A stretch of DNA of 9,210 bases from Planctomycetota bacterium (GTDB lineage Bacteria; Planctomycetota; Phycisphaerae; WQYP01): the NCBI GenBank assembly GCA_021785155.1, contig JAJYGE010000529.1:1-9210 (forward strand), written 5' to 3'. Positions 1-6,389 of the stretch are shown piece after piece. The first letter of the stretch is position 1; each line of letters begins with the position of its first letter. The notes beneath the pieces were generated by a model, which worked only from the letters and a program-made list of their open reading frames with translations, was not told the DNA's origin and did not search any database. Position numbers and translations under genes: made by a program.

Positions 1-636
1 GCGCAGGCCTACTTCCTCCTGCACCGTGAAGACCACGTAGATGTCGTATGCTGATTTTTTCACTCTCTGAAGCGCCCGTACCGCCGTCCAGACCGCCGCC
101 CGATTGTCCATGGCCTGACCACAAACGAAATCCCCGATCTGCGAAAACTCCCGCACCAGCGTTACCGGATCGCCCACCCGCACGAGTTCCTTAACTTTTT
201 TCCCCGGCAGTCCCACGTCGACCATGAAATCACTGACCAGATATTGCTTTTTCCGGTCCTCTTCAGATGCAATATGAATGGGCTTGCCCGCCGGGTTCAT
301 TACGCCCGGCAAATCCTTGCGCCCCTGCACCAGAACCCGATTCGCTGATAAATTCCGGGTATCAAAACCTCCGACGTTGTGCACGCGGATAAATCCCTTG
401 TCATCAACATGACGCACGTAAAATCCGATTTGATCCATGTGCGCGGCGATCATAACTTTCTGCGCGGGACGGCCGCCGGATTGCTTGGCCGCCCGTTTAA
501 GGCAGATCAGACTGCCGAGTTTATCCACCCGGACGTCATCAAATAATCCGTCAATTTCGCGTTTGATAACCTCGCGAACCAGTTCCTCCCGCCCCGGAAC
601 ACCCGGTGTTTCACTTAGCAGTTTAAGAAATTCCAT
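1..636 (-). CDS. M42 family metallo-aminopeptidase (glutamyl aminopeptidase/endoglucanase-M type), C-terminus cut by window edge
   Basis: This is a cytosolic dinuclear-metal aminopeptidase that trims N-terminal residues from peptides. The frame is open from an ATG at 636 to base 1, giving 212 residues. Family members are about 340-360 residues, so roughly 60% is present. Conserved M42 elements appear in order and at the expected positions. AAHMDQIGF carries His66 and Asp68, the first metal ligand region. GQAMDNRAA carries the bridging Asp177. VQEEVGLR holds the catalytic Glu207 and metal-ligand Glu208 just before the edge. The remaining Asp and His ligands would lie outside the window. The start is supported by the N-terminus MEFLKLLSETPGVPGRE, typical of the family, and by GGAG at 645-648, 8 nt upstream. 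It may be the last gene of the leftward unit starting at psp1, but a 202-base gap precedes it, so it could have its own promoter. The substrate cannot be told from sequence. Confidence 0.93.
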   Translation of the reverse strand, partial: MEFLKLLSETPGVPGREELVREVIKREIDGLFDDVRVDKLGSLICLKRAAKQSGGRPAQKVMIAAHMDQIGFYVRHVDDKGFIRVHNVGGFDTRNLSANRVLVQGRKDLPGVMNPAGKPIHIASEEDRKKQYLVSDFMVDVGLPGKKVKELVRVGDPVTLVREFSQIGDFVCGQAMDNRAAVWTAVRALQRVKKSAYDIYVVFTVQEEVGLR

Positions 637-788
637 CAGAATAACTCCACTTTACGATCATGGGCACAACAGTAACAATATCTGAATAATATCGGAACTC
701 TCGGCCAATGCACAACACCCACACAAATCTTCCGCGGCGCATCTTGCATCACGATTCGAACGTCCATCGGAAATAACTTGCGGGCCAT
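636..788 (-). CDS. Possible 50-residue small ORF overlapping the M42 start (TGATG)
   Basis: An ATG at 788 opens a 50-codon frame. Its TGA (636-638) overlaps the ATG of the M42 peptidase as TGATG, a typical coupling arrangement. The product would begin MARKLFPMDVRIVMQ and end with the cysteine-rich RYCYCCAHDRKVELF. I recognise no family and see no signal peptide or clear membrane segment. There is no good Shine-Dalgarno sequence before 788. A second frame in the same gap (ATG at 819, TGA at 658-660, 53 residues) competes with it. Third-position GC is neutral. Either ORF could be chance, and the overlap may simply reflect where the peptidase starts. Confidence 0.22.
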   Translation of the reverse strand: MARKLFPMDVRIVMQDAPRKICVGVVHWPRVPILFRYCYCCAHDRKVELF

Positions 789-838
789 CCGATAATCGTG
801 CGGGGCTGATCCGGGTCATGATCGTTGACAGCCAGAAG

Positions 839-2356
839 CTACGGCACCGTTACGATACCTTTTTGCCATCGCTCCAAAAGCAACCGGCCAATCCGGCGAG
901 CCTGGCGGTAACGCTGTACACCTACTGTCCGGTCAATCACATAGGCTCGACCATTGAATTCTATTACCTTCAGACCATGCCCATTATGTCCTTTCGGCAG
1001 GGGCTCCACATTCACCCAGTGATTTAGAAGGTTCATCAATCGTGATGATTTCGGCATTTTCCATAATGCATGCAGCATTGCCAATTCCACGGATACGCGC
1101 TGATCCATAAGCAGCCGATGAATGAACCACAATTGTTCCACACCGTGTAACTTCGGCGCAATGGATACCGTTCGCAGGCGCTGTGAACGCTGCCGGGACA
1201 TTACCATCCGCATGAGTTCAACATTCTGGGCGCGGAAGCGGATCCAATTAAACATTGCCCGGCTGGTGGCCGGTGGCCGTTGTGCCACCAGATAAATCCA
1301 GCGTGCCATCGCCGCGTTGAATCGCATGATTTTTTCCAACTGCTCCTGCCATCGCATCGAAACGGTTGCGCCGATCAACGTGCGATATTCCGCCGCCAGA
1401 ATCCGGTTAACATTTGAAGCCCCAGTATCATGGTGTGCCAAACTGGCTACTGCGCCGGACACGGCCTTCATTTCTGATTGCAAGGCCATCGGCACGGCTT
1501 TGGTGCCGCCGGGGATACTCCGCGACACCGGAACTCCGGCTGCTTGCATTGGACCGTGAGCCGGAGCGCTGCTGGCAATCACCGGCGCTTTCCAGCGTGT
1601 CAGAAGAACGGAAGAAAACTGTCGCGCGTATGTCAAATTGGTTTGCCTGTTCATACGGTAGAGCACGGGGCGGGCATTTACGGCCAGTCGGCCAAAGAGA
1701 AACATTTTCCATTCCCGATGTTCCGCATAACCATAAGGATGCGGGTCGTGCGCCCAATGCCGCAGTATCGCAATTTCGCTGTCTATGGGGCGACGATTAA
1801 ACAGCACGGACATAACGGATAAATGCACTATTGCGACGGGATCACGCAATAATAGAGTAAGAATGGCGTCGGATTGCGGACCCGGAATTTTTGCCAGCAT
1901 ATCAACCGCGGCGATACGATCCAGGGACCATCGCGAAAACGCCTTGTTCACAACCGGCAGGTTCTCCGGCCGAATACCCCAATTCAACAGGGACAGCCGC
2001 CCGGATCGCGGCAGAATCATCACTGCTGCCGCCCAGCGTCCCATCGCGGAATTAAACTTCAGGACTTTCAGCAACTGTGGCATTTCGGCGGAATCTGCCG
2101 TTTGCGCCGCATCACTTAATTCACCAAGCACCCCCGCCAGGGCCCGCTCAATAACATCGGTGCGCGTCAAGCGCCCCACCCCCGGCGGCACGATGTTTTT
2201 CAAGGCCTGACGGTATGTCGGCACCGCGGAATCCGGAAGACTGTACACTTGCCGCATCACCGGCCAAAGCCACATTGCCAGCACAATCAGCAGAACAGGG
2301 ATGATCACCATCGCCGCGGATAAAACCCATGATTTATCTTCCTTGATTGGACACAT
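839..2356 (-). CDS. Membrane-anchored protein of unknown function with an internal duplication
   Basis: No family is recognised for this 505-residue protein. Residues about 10-34 are a hydrophobic segment (VLSAAMVIIP, then VLLIVLAMWLW) after a short charged N-terminus, so a single membrane anchor is likely. The rest is rich in Arg, Trp, Met and Leu and looks helical. Residues about 95-255 and 340-497 align with each other almost without gaps: FNSAMGRW/FNAAMARW, LLNW/MFNW, RHW/NHW, FGR/FNGR and LLTRW/LLERW recur at a constant offset of 242-246 residues. A Pro/Ala/Gly/Ser-rich linker (about 256-320) joins the halves. An in-frame start exists at 2482 but would overlap the EVE gene by 100 bases. 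I chose the ATG at 2356 because GGAG (2362-2365) lies 5 nt before it and because it puts the membrane segment at the N-terminus. It follows the EVE stop by 26 nt, so the two are probably co-transcribed. No catalytic motif is visible; a scaffold or membrane-tethered binding role is only a guess. Confidence 0.8.
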   Translation of the reverse strand: MCPIKEDKSWVLSAAMVIIPVLLIVLAMWLWPVMRQVYSLPDSAVPTYRQALKNIVPPGVGRLTRTDVIERALAGVLGELSDAAQTADSAEMPQLLKVLKFNSAMGRWAAAVMILPRSGRLSLLNWGIRPENLPVVNKAFSRWSLDRIAAVDMLAKIPGPQSDAILTLLLRDPVAIVHLSVMSVLFNRRPIDSEIAILRHWAHDPHPYGYAEHREWKMFLFGRLAVNARPVLYRMNRQTNLTYARQFSSVLLTRWKAPVIASSAPAHGPMQAAGVPVSRSIPGGTKAVPMALQSEMKAVSGAVASLAHHDTGASNVNRILAAEYRTLIGATVSMRWQEQLEKIMRFNAAMARWIYLVAQRPPATSRAMFNWIRFRAQNVELMRMVMSRQRSQRLRTVSIAPKLHGVEQLWFIHRLLMDQRVSVELAMLHALWKMPKSSRLMNLLNHWVNVEPLPKGHNGHGLKVIEFNGRAYVIDRTVGVQRYRQARRIGRLLLERWQKGIVTVP

Positions 2357-2382
2357 CGCCACTCCGATTACCACATCCGCGG

Positions 2383-2802
2383 CTATTTCGCCGCCCTGTT
2401 TTCCGCCATTGTTAAAATTATTTTCCAGTAATCCTGCGACACCGGCATAACCGACAGCCGTCCCAAGCGGGGCAATTCCCATTCCGCCAGGCGACGATCA
2501 GCCTTTACCGCCGCCAGAGTCACAGGTGCGGACAGTTTTTTCTCAACCTTAATATCCACCACCGCGGCTGTGGCATCCGTCGCTTGCGGATCACTGTACG
2601 CGTCGGATACCGCTGTCGCTATTCCCACCACCGCCTTCTGCGAGCCGGTATGGTAAATAAGCAGATTGTCCCCCGCTTTTATCTGCCGCAGATATTTCAG
2701 CGCCAGATTATTCTTTACCCCGGTCCAGACTGTTTTTCCATCACGGAGCAGATCATCAAAACTATAATCATCGGGTTCGGTTTTCAAAAGCCACCGGGCC
2801 AT
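2383..2802 (-). CDS. EVE-domain protein (thymocyte nuclear protein 1-like)
   Basis: This 139-residue protein is a complete stand-alone EVE domain, a PUA-related fold. Family members bind modified bases or nucleic acid through an aromatic pocket. Family signatures run the full length: MARWLLKTEPDDYSFDDL at the N-terminus, VWTGVKNNLALKYL (residues about 25-38), a GDNLLIYHTG segment with a following VVGIA strand, a VDIKVEKKLSAPVTL strand-turn, and the C-terminal LGRLSVMPVSQDYWKII. Length matches the single-domain family. The start is well supported by AGGAG (2810-2814), 7 nt before the ATG. It lies 72 nt after the psp1 stop and 26 nt before the duplicated membrane protein, so it is probably part of that transcription unit. 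No restriction or methylase gene is nearby, so a defence role is not suggested here. The ligand, and whether it is DNA or RNA, cannot be told from sequence. Confidence 0.93.
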   Translation of the reverse strand: MARWLLKTEPDDYSFDDLLRDGKTVWTGVKNNLALKYLRQIKAGDNLLIYHTGSQKAVVGIATAVSDAYSDPQATDATAAVVDIKVEKKLSAPVTLAAVKADRRLAEWELPRLGRLSVMPVSQDYWKIILTMAENRAAK

Positions 2803-2874
2803 GAATACTCTCCTGTTGCAAGGGAACCAATGCCGCGTTCTGTACCGGCAGTTGCGTACGTTGACCGGCGAATT

Positions 2875-4152
2875 TTACCGTGTATCCGGCGGGGGTTCTG
2901 GAACCTGCGGATTTATTTCGCCGCGCGGCGGAAGCCCCGATCCCCGGCGCGGCAGCGATCGAGGTCCGCGATGGCCGTGCGAACCTCTTTTTTGTCCACC
3001 GGAATTCTGGTCGTTTCCCGATCTGCGCTGTCCGGGCGAAGCGGGCGGATTACCGGATTCTCGACGCGGGCTGGATGGATGGGGACGGCTTTGCGGGCTG
3101 GTGCCGGGATGAGGCATGGGCAACGGCCCATCCGGTTTTCCCGTGCCCGGGCTGCGCAGCGGCATTGCCGAAGGTACGTCCTGGCCATCACCGGGGAATT
3201 GCATGGCGCGCCCGCTGGAATTTAACGGTTTGGGTAGATCAAATGCCTCGATGCTTTCCATGGGGACCGCGGCCTGCGTGCCATTGTCATATTGCACCAG
3301 CACAAGCTGGGTGAGAATTTGTCCATCCATCACCCAACCCTCGCCATTGGCGGTGCGAACCCGGGAATTTTTCCGCGGCAAGCGCTTCCGCAAATCCTCA
3401 TAGGTTTCATCCTCATAGCGCAGGCAGCACATCAAACGCCCGCATCGGCCACTGATCTTGGCGGGATCCAACGTGGCTTTCTGCACCTTGGCGGACCGCA
3501 TGGAAATGGGCGTAAGAACCTTGAGAAATTGCTTGCAGCAGCAATGCTGGCCGCATTTCTCATAATCCGCCACCAGCCGGGCTTCATCCCGCGCGCCAAC
3601 CTGCCGTAATTCGACCCGGGCGTGAAGCTGATGCGCCATATCCCTTACCAGAGATCGGAAATCCACGCGATGTTCACTGATAAAATAAAAGATGACCTTT
3701 TCACCGCCCAGAAGAAATTCCACGTCCACGATCTTCATGGGTACCCGATGCACTTCCACCATGCTACGCGATATTTTCAGGTACTCGCTTTTCTGGTTGT
3801 CCAGCCGCTGCTGTTCGGCCATATCCTGCGCCGTGGCCAGACGCAAAACCCTGCCACTGTCGGTAAATGGATAATCACGCCCGCCGGACTGATCTATATA
3901 ATCAAGCAGTTTGTCGCGCGTGATGGATTTGTTGCAGCCACCGTTACCGCAAACGGTCGTTAGCATCTCCGCCATTTCTACACCCCGGCTTGTGCGCACC
4001 ACCAGCCGCGAACCACACCCGACTTTTTCCCGCACGTCACTTTGAAATTCGCCTATCAGTTTCAGGTAACCATAGCGAACCACCATGGTTTTAGGAGGCG
4101 GTGGTGCCGGCGGAACCGGATCCAGCGGCATAATCTCCAGCGAAATAGGCAT
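2875..4152 (-). CDS. PSP1-domain protein, RicT/YaaT-like, with cysteine cluster and low-complexity C-terminal tail
   Basis: This 425-residue protein belongs to the PSP1 family. In Bacillus subtilis the member RicT (YaaT) works with RicA and RicF, carries Fe-S clusters, and modulates RNase Y-dependent mRNA processing. After a Pro-rich start (residues 1-21), the PSP1 core begins at MVVRYGYLKLIGEF and runs to about residue 305. The family's cysteine signature is intact: CGQHCCCKQFL (Cys200, 204, 205, 206) and KISGRCGRLMCCLRYE (Cys237, 242, 243). Cys68 and Cys73 lie in a VCGNGGCNK loop that may be lineage-specific. Residues about 310-425 form a Pro/Gly/Arg/Ser-rich tail with no predicted fold, absent from the short Firmicute proteins I know. 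The start at 4152 has only a weak upstream GGA; in-frame ATGs at codons 8 and 23 are alternatives, the latter right at the core. It appears to be the first gene of the leftward unit and diverges from the FAS1 gene. The Fe-S role is carried over from the family, not shown here. Confidence 0.9.
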   Translation of the reverse strand: MPISLEIMPLDPVPPAPPPPKTMVVRYGYLKLIGEFQSDVREKVGCGSRLVVRTSRGVEMAEMLTTVCGNGGCNKSITRDKLLDYIDQSGGRDYPFTDSGRVLRLATAQDMAEQQRLDNQKSEYLKISRSMVEVHRVPMKIVDVEFLLGGEKVIFYFISEHRVDFRSLVRDMAHQLHARVELRQVGARDEARLVADYEKCGQHCCCKQFLKVLTPISMRSAKVQKATLDPAKISGRCGRLMCCLRYEDETYEDLRKRLPRKNSRVRTANGEGWVMDGQILTQLVLVQYDNGTQAAVPMESIEAFDLPKPLNSSGRAMQFPGDGQDVPSAMPLRSPGTGKPDGPLPMPHPGTSPQSRPHPSSPRRESGNPPASPGQRRSGNDQNSGGQKRGSHGHRGPRSLPRRGSGLPPRGEINPQVPEPPPDTR

Positions 4153-4303
4153 CGTTTCGTCCGATCAGATAACCACAATTGCGGACCACATCAAATCCAA
4201 TAAAATCCATTGTAATCGCCCTTAATCCGAAAGAAAACACTCAAATAAAACCCGACGTAAAAATCTTATGCTGTCACGCTATACAATTTCACCCCTTCAC
4301 CCT

Positions 4304-4309
4304 TATAAT
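4304..4309 (+). promoter_or_regulatory. Possible -10 element for the FAS1 gene
   Basis: A perfect TATAAT lies 44 nt upstream of the FAS1 start codon, in the 201-base divergent gap between psp1 and FAS1. The hexamer 17 nt upstream (ATACAA at 4281-4286) is a poor -35, so a sigma-70-type promoter rests on the -10 alone. I could not find a clear promoter for psp1 on the opposite strand. Confidence 0.35.
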
Positions 4310-4353
4310 CTCTACCGGTTATCGGGAATTTGATTTTTGCGAGGAATCCGAAA

Positions 4354-4875
4354 ATGCGGAAACAAACAACGACACTCGGAGTTATCTTTGTCATGGCCAT
4401 GATCGGGCTAACAGGCTGCAGCAGCATCAGCAGCAGCAGAAGTGTATTACGGAACCCTCAGAATCACTCTACATGGCAGACGCTGAAGGATGAACCCGAT
4501 ATTTCAACCTTCGCTTCCCTTATCAAGTCCGCCGGACTGCAAAGTGCCATGAAGACGGCTGGAAATTATACCGTATTTGCCCCCACCAATGCCGCATTTA
4601 CACAACTGCCCAAAGGCACTTTGAAGGACCTCACCAAAAAAATAAATCGTAACGCCCTGCGATCTCTACTGTGGCACCACATTGCGCTTTATCAGATCAC
4701 TGCCACCAGTTCACCAGTTCAAGACATGGCCGACAGTCAAAGCGTTACCATCGCTTCGAATGGCCGCCGCATCTTAAAGGTAAACGGTGCCAAGGTTGTC
4801 GGCGGTCCTATTTATACCGACGACGCAACCGTGTATATGATCAACAAAGTGCTGCTCCCAAGAGCGGGAAAGTAA
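4354..4875 (+). CDS. FAS1 (fasciclin-like) domain lipoprotein
   Basis: This is a 173-residue secreted lipoprotein with one FAS1 domain, a fold associated with adhesion and extracellular or periplasmic binding. The N-terminus MRKQTTTLGVIFVMAMIGLTGC is a lipoprotein signal peptide: a basic start, a hydrophobic core, and the lipobox LTGC with Cys22 as the lipidated residue. A short Ser-rich tether (SSISSSRS) follows. The FAS1 domain spans about residues 45-173. It has the H1 motif YTVFAPTNAAF, a central LLWHHI segment, and the H2 motif VYMINKVLLP near the C-terminus. Length fits single-domain bacterial FAS1 proteins. A TTG at 4330 is in frame, but the ATG at 4354 is preferred because GAGG (4341-4344) lies 9 nt upstream and the signal peptide starts correctly there. 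The residue after the lipidated Cys is Ser, so there is no Asp+2 inner-membrane retention signal. The gene stands alone, diverging from psp1 and converging on E2, with hairpins just downstream. Its binding partner is unknown. Confidence 0.92.
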   Translation: MRKQTTTLGVIFVMAMIGLTGCSSISSSRSVLRNPQNHSTWQTLKDEPDISTFASLIKSAGLQSAMKTAGNYTVFAPTNAAFTQLPKGTLKDLTKKINRNALRSLLWHHIALYQITATSSPVQDMADSQSVTIASNGRRILKVNGAKVVGGPIYTDDATVYMINKVLLPRAGK

Positions 4876-4882
4876 CTTATAC

Positions 4883-4920
4883 GCCGGTATTCGCCGCATG
4901 GCGCATCCGGCTATTTTCTT
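4883..4920 (+). terminator. Hairpin just downstream of FAS1, possible terminator
   Basis: GCCGG (4883-4887) pairs with CCGGC (4907-4911), and inside it CGCC (4892-4895) pairs with GGCG (4900-4903) around a GCAT loop. The mismatched TATT and CAT form an internal loop. The stem is followed by TATTTTCTT. It begins 7 nt after the FAS1 stop. The T-run is broken, so it may only weakly terminate, or it may protect the mRNA 3' end. Confidence 0.5.
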
Positions 4921-4942
4921 GACCTGGTGCCAATAAGAAATC

Positions 4943-4977
4943 AAAAAGACCGCGGTTTAATCTCTGCGGCCTTTTTT
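4943..4977. terminator. Bidirectional rho-independent terminator between FAS1 and PDH E2
   Basis: AAAAAGACCGC (4943-4953) pairs with GCGGCCTTTTTT (4966-4977) with one mismatch, around a 12-base loop. The stem is A/T-flanked on both sides, so each strand ends in a U-run. It lies in the gap between two convergent genes and can serve both the rightward FAS1 and the leftward E2 transcripts. Confidence 0.75.
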
Positions 4978-5075
4978 ATTTCACGGTCGTGTTATTCGTC
5001 CTGAAAGCCGTAAGGAATCGCGACACAAACGTGAGTAATTACGGGTGGAACAGGGCACTAGGCCCGTTGATCGGG

Positions 5076-6389
5076 TTATACCAGCATCGCCAGTGGATTT
5101 TCCAGAATATTTTTGAGATTGCTTAGAAATTCCGCCCCCACCGCACCATCAATCACACGATGATCAGCGGACAGTGAAATCGTCATCACCTGGGCCGGAA
5201 CGACCTGCCCATCTTTAACAATTGGCCGTGCTTCAGTTCCACCAATGGCCAGAATTGCGGCCTCCGGCGGGTTGATAATCGCCTGAAATTCCCGAATTCC
5301 GTACATGCCCAAATTACTGATGGTAATCGTGCCGCCGGTCATCTGATCCGCTTTAAGTTTGCGGCTGCGCGCCAACTGCGCCAATTGCTTTATTTCTTCC
5401 GAAATCTGGCGGATGCCCTTGGTTTGCGCATCGCGGATGACTGGAACCACCAGGCCATCTTCAATCGCCACGGCTATGCCCAAATTCACGCTCCCATGTT
5501 GAATTATCGCCGTATCAGAGAAACTGGCATTTACCCCCGGCACCTGCGCCGCGGCACGGGCCACGCCGCAGGCGATAAAATCGGTAACCGTAAGTTTAAC
5601 CGGGGCCAGTTGCACATTGGCGGCCTTTCGCAAGTCCAGCAGCGCATCCATCACCACATCAATGGAAACATAAAAATGCGGCACAGTCTGCTTGGCCTGT
5701 AACAATCGCCGGGCAATGGTTTGGCGCATGTTGTTTAAGGGGATTGTTTTGGATTCCAATTTGGCAGCTATCCGAACTGGAATCGCCGTTGCCGGTACAG
5801 CGGACGTTGCCGATCTGGCCGGTGCGGAAAGCACATCGCGCTTGATAATACGTCCATCCGGCCCGGTGCCCCGCAACGCGTTAATATCAATTCCTTTTTC
5901 TGCGGCAATTTTCCGCGCCAGGGGAGAACTGCGGGCCGCACGTATCCCATCCACCGCCACAGCTACCGATGATGCGGGTGCGGAGACCGGTATGGAAACC
6001 GGCGCGGCAAACGGTGTGGAGGCGGCGACGGGTGCTGCGACAGGAGCGGCTGTTGGCGAAGGTGGCGGAACCTCCGCGTTGGGGGTTTTAGCCGCGGGAG
6101 CCGCAGCAGGCTTTCCGCCGGCGGCTTTTGCGATAGCCGCCACATCTTCACCCGCCTTGGCCAGGATGACGATAAGGCCGCCTACGGCAACCTTCTCCCC
6201 TTCCTTCGCCACCAGCTTTGCCACCGTTCCCGGCTCAAAAGCCTCCAGTTCCTGGGTGGCTTTATCCGTTTCAACCTCGGCAATAACATCGCCGGGCTTA
6301 ATTATATCGTTCTCTTTTTTCAGCCACCGCACCAGCGTGCCATCGGTCATGGTGTCGGAAAGTTTAGGCATTGTAATTTCAATGGGCAT
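5076..6389 (-). CDS. pdhC: Pyruvate dehydrogenase E2 (dihydrolipoamide acetyltransferase)
   Basis: E2 transfers the acetyl group from the lipoyl arm to CoA and forms the core of the cytosolic pyruvate dehydrogenase complex. At 437 residues it has one lipoyl domain (1-78) with the lipoylated Lys43 in EVETDKATQELEA. An Ala/Pro/Val-rich swinging linker follows (about 80-150). Next is the peripheral-subunit-binding domain (151-187; SSPLARKIAAEKGIDIN and GTGPDGRIIKRDV). A second linker leads to the catalytic domain (about 212-437), with TISNLGMYGI and the active-site ADHRVIDGA, His410 and Asp414. The N-terminus MPIEITMPKLSDTMTDGTL and the INPPEAAILAIGG segment match the alphaproteobacterial and mitochondrial type rather than the multi-lipoyl E. 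coli AceF. A branched-chain or 2-oxoglutarate E2 is less likely on these motifs. The start is supported by AAAGGA (6398-6403), 8 nt upstream. No E1 or lipoamide dehydrogenase gene adjoins it in this window, which is unusual for this type. Confidence 0.95.
   Translation of the reverse strand: MPIEITMPKLSDTMTDGTLVRWLKKENDIIKPGDVIAEVETDKATQELEAFEPGTVAKLVAKEGEKVAVGGLIVILAKAGEDVAAIAKAAGGKPAAAPAAKTPNAEVPPPSPTAAPVAAPVAASTPFAAPVSIPVSAPASSVAVAVDGIRAARSSPLARKIAAEKGIDINALRGTGPDGRIIKRDVLSAPARSATSAVPATAIPVRIAAKLESKTIPLNNMRQTIARRLLQAKQTVPHFYVSIDVVMDALLDLRKAANVQLAPVKLTVTDFIACGVARAAAQVPGVNASFSDTAIIQHGSVNLGIAVAIEDGLVVPVIRDAQTKGIRQISEEIKQLAQLARSRKLKADQMTGGTITISNLGMYGIREFQAIINPPEAAILAIGGTEARPIVKDGQVVPAQVMTISLSADHRVIDGAVGAEFLSNLKNILENPLAMLV

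Noticed and set aside
740..775. T-arm-like GTTCGAATC on the minus strand suggesting a tRNA
   Set aside because: Only three base pairs flank the loop and no acceptor, D or anticodon arms can be found around it.
2357..2482. N-terminal extension of the duplicated membrane protein to the start at 2482
   Set aside because: It would overlap the well-supported EVE gene by 100 bases and bury the membrane segment; ATG 2356 has a good GGAG at 5 nt.
2584..3314. Several plus-strand frames of 100-213 codons opposite EVE and the psp1 tail
   Set aside because: Low-complexity Arg/Gly/Pro translations caused by GC-rich sequence on the coding strand; no family resemblance.
4179..4493. 104-codon plus-strand frame across the psp1-FAS1 gap
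   Set aside because: It overlaps the FAS1 signal peptide and domain start in another frame and has no ribosome site; FAS1 is clear.
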